Of a stretch of 5,567 bases of DNA, positions 5,509 to 5,567 are shown piece by piece; the first letter of the stretch is position 1, and each line of letters starts with the position of its first letter. Position numbers and translations under genes: made by a program. The notes beneath the pieces were generated by a model. It did not search any database. It had not been told where the DNA came from and saw only the letters and a program-made list of their open reading frames with translations. Source of the stretch: Oscillospiraceae bacterium (lineage in GTDB: Bacteria > Bacillota > Clostridia > Oscillospirales > UBA929); contig JAITDM010000167.1 in NCBI GenBank assembly GCA_031282535.1, positions 1 to 5,567 of the forward strand. Reading direction: 5' to 3'.

Positions 5509-5567
5509 ATGAGAAGAGCGAGAGACCCGTTTGCCGTGGAGACCGCCGACGGGTTCCCGGTGCTGCA
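5509..5567 (+). CDS. Start of an unidentified gene, truncated by the window edge
   Basis: An ATG at 5509 behind a strong AAAGGAG site opens a frame that runs to the right edge. Only the first 19 full codons are visible, MRRARDPFAVETADGFPVL. This is too short to recognise a family; there is no signal peptide or membrane segment in the visible part. It is divergent from lepA, with 207 bases between the two start codons. The reality of the gene rests on the ribosome binding site and on the frame being open to the edge. Confidence 0.6.
   Translation, partial: MRRARDPFAVETADGFPVL

Overview
The window looks like a chromosomal segment of a fairly GC-rich member of the Bacillota (probably Clostridia). 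This rests on the lepA-hemW gene pair, strong purine-rich ribosome binding sites (AAGGAG, GGGAGG, GGAGGT), sigma-A type promoters with a perfect TTGACA box and 17-base spacer, and an AbrB/PIN toxin-antitoxin type common in that phylum. The taxonomic call is inference. Nearly everything is on the minus strand, so transcription runs from right to left.

Right part, housekeeping (about 2294-5567). lepA (EF-4 GTPase, 3493-5301) has a clear promoter at 5358-5386 and a strong GC-rich hairpin in its leader beside the ribosome binding site. hemW (radical-SAM heme chaperone, 2294-3445) follows 47 bases downstream, presumably in the same operon. To the right of the lepA promoter a divergent plus-strand gene begins at 5509 and leaves the window after 19 full codons. 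Its upstream region can form two overlapping stems.

Left part, accessory and decaying (about 1-2292). Downstream of hemW, base composition drops and three linked pieces follow: an intact AbrB-type antitoxin gene (1926-2204), a PIN-family toxin gene whose start, ribosome binding site and last ~45 codons survive but whose middle is deleted (1782-1942), and the C-terminal winged-helix fragment of a COG2865-like (AlbA_2/Schlafen-type) protein (1476-1781) that begins immediately after the toxin stop codon. A 91-base nested inverted repeat with a T-rich tail (1380-1470) ends this remnant block. Beyond it, an AAA15/COG1106-type ATPase gene has its own excellent promoter, starts at a GTG at 1272 and runs uninterrupted to the window edge (424 residues seen, C-terminus outside). 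Such ATPases often belong to defence or abortive-infection cassettes; any partner gene would lie beyond position 1.

The right half makes ordinary translation and heme-handling proteins. The left half reads as an eroded defence or toxin-antitoxin island in which the antitoxin and the ATPase remain intact while the toxin and the COG2865-like gene are remnants.
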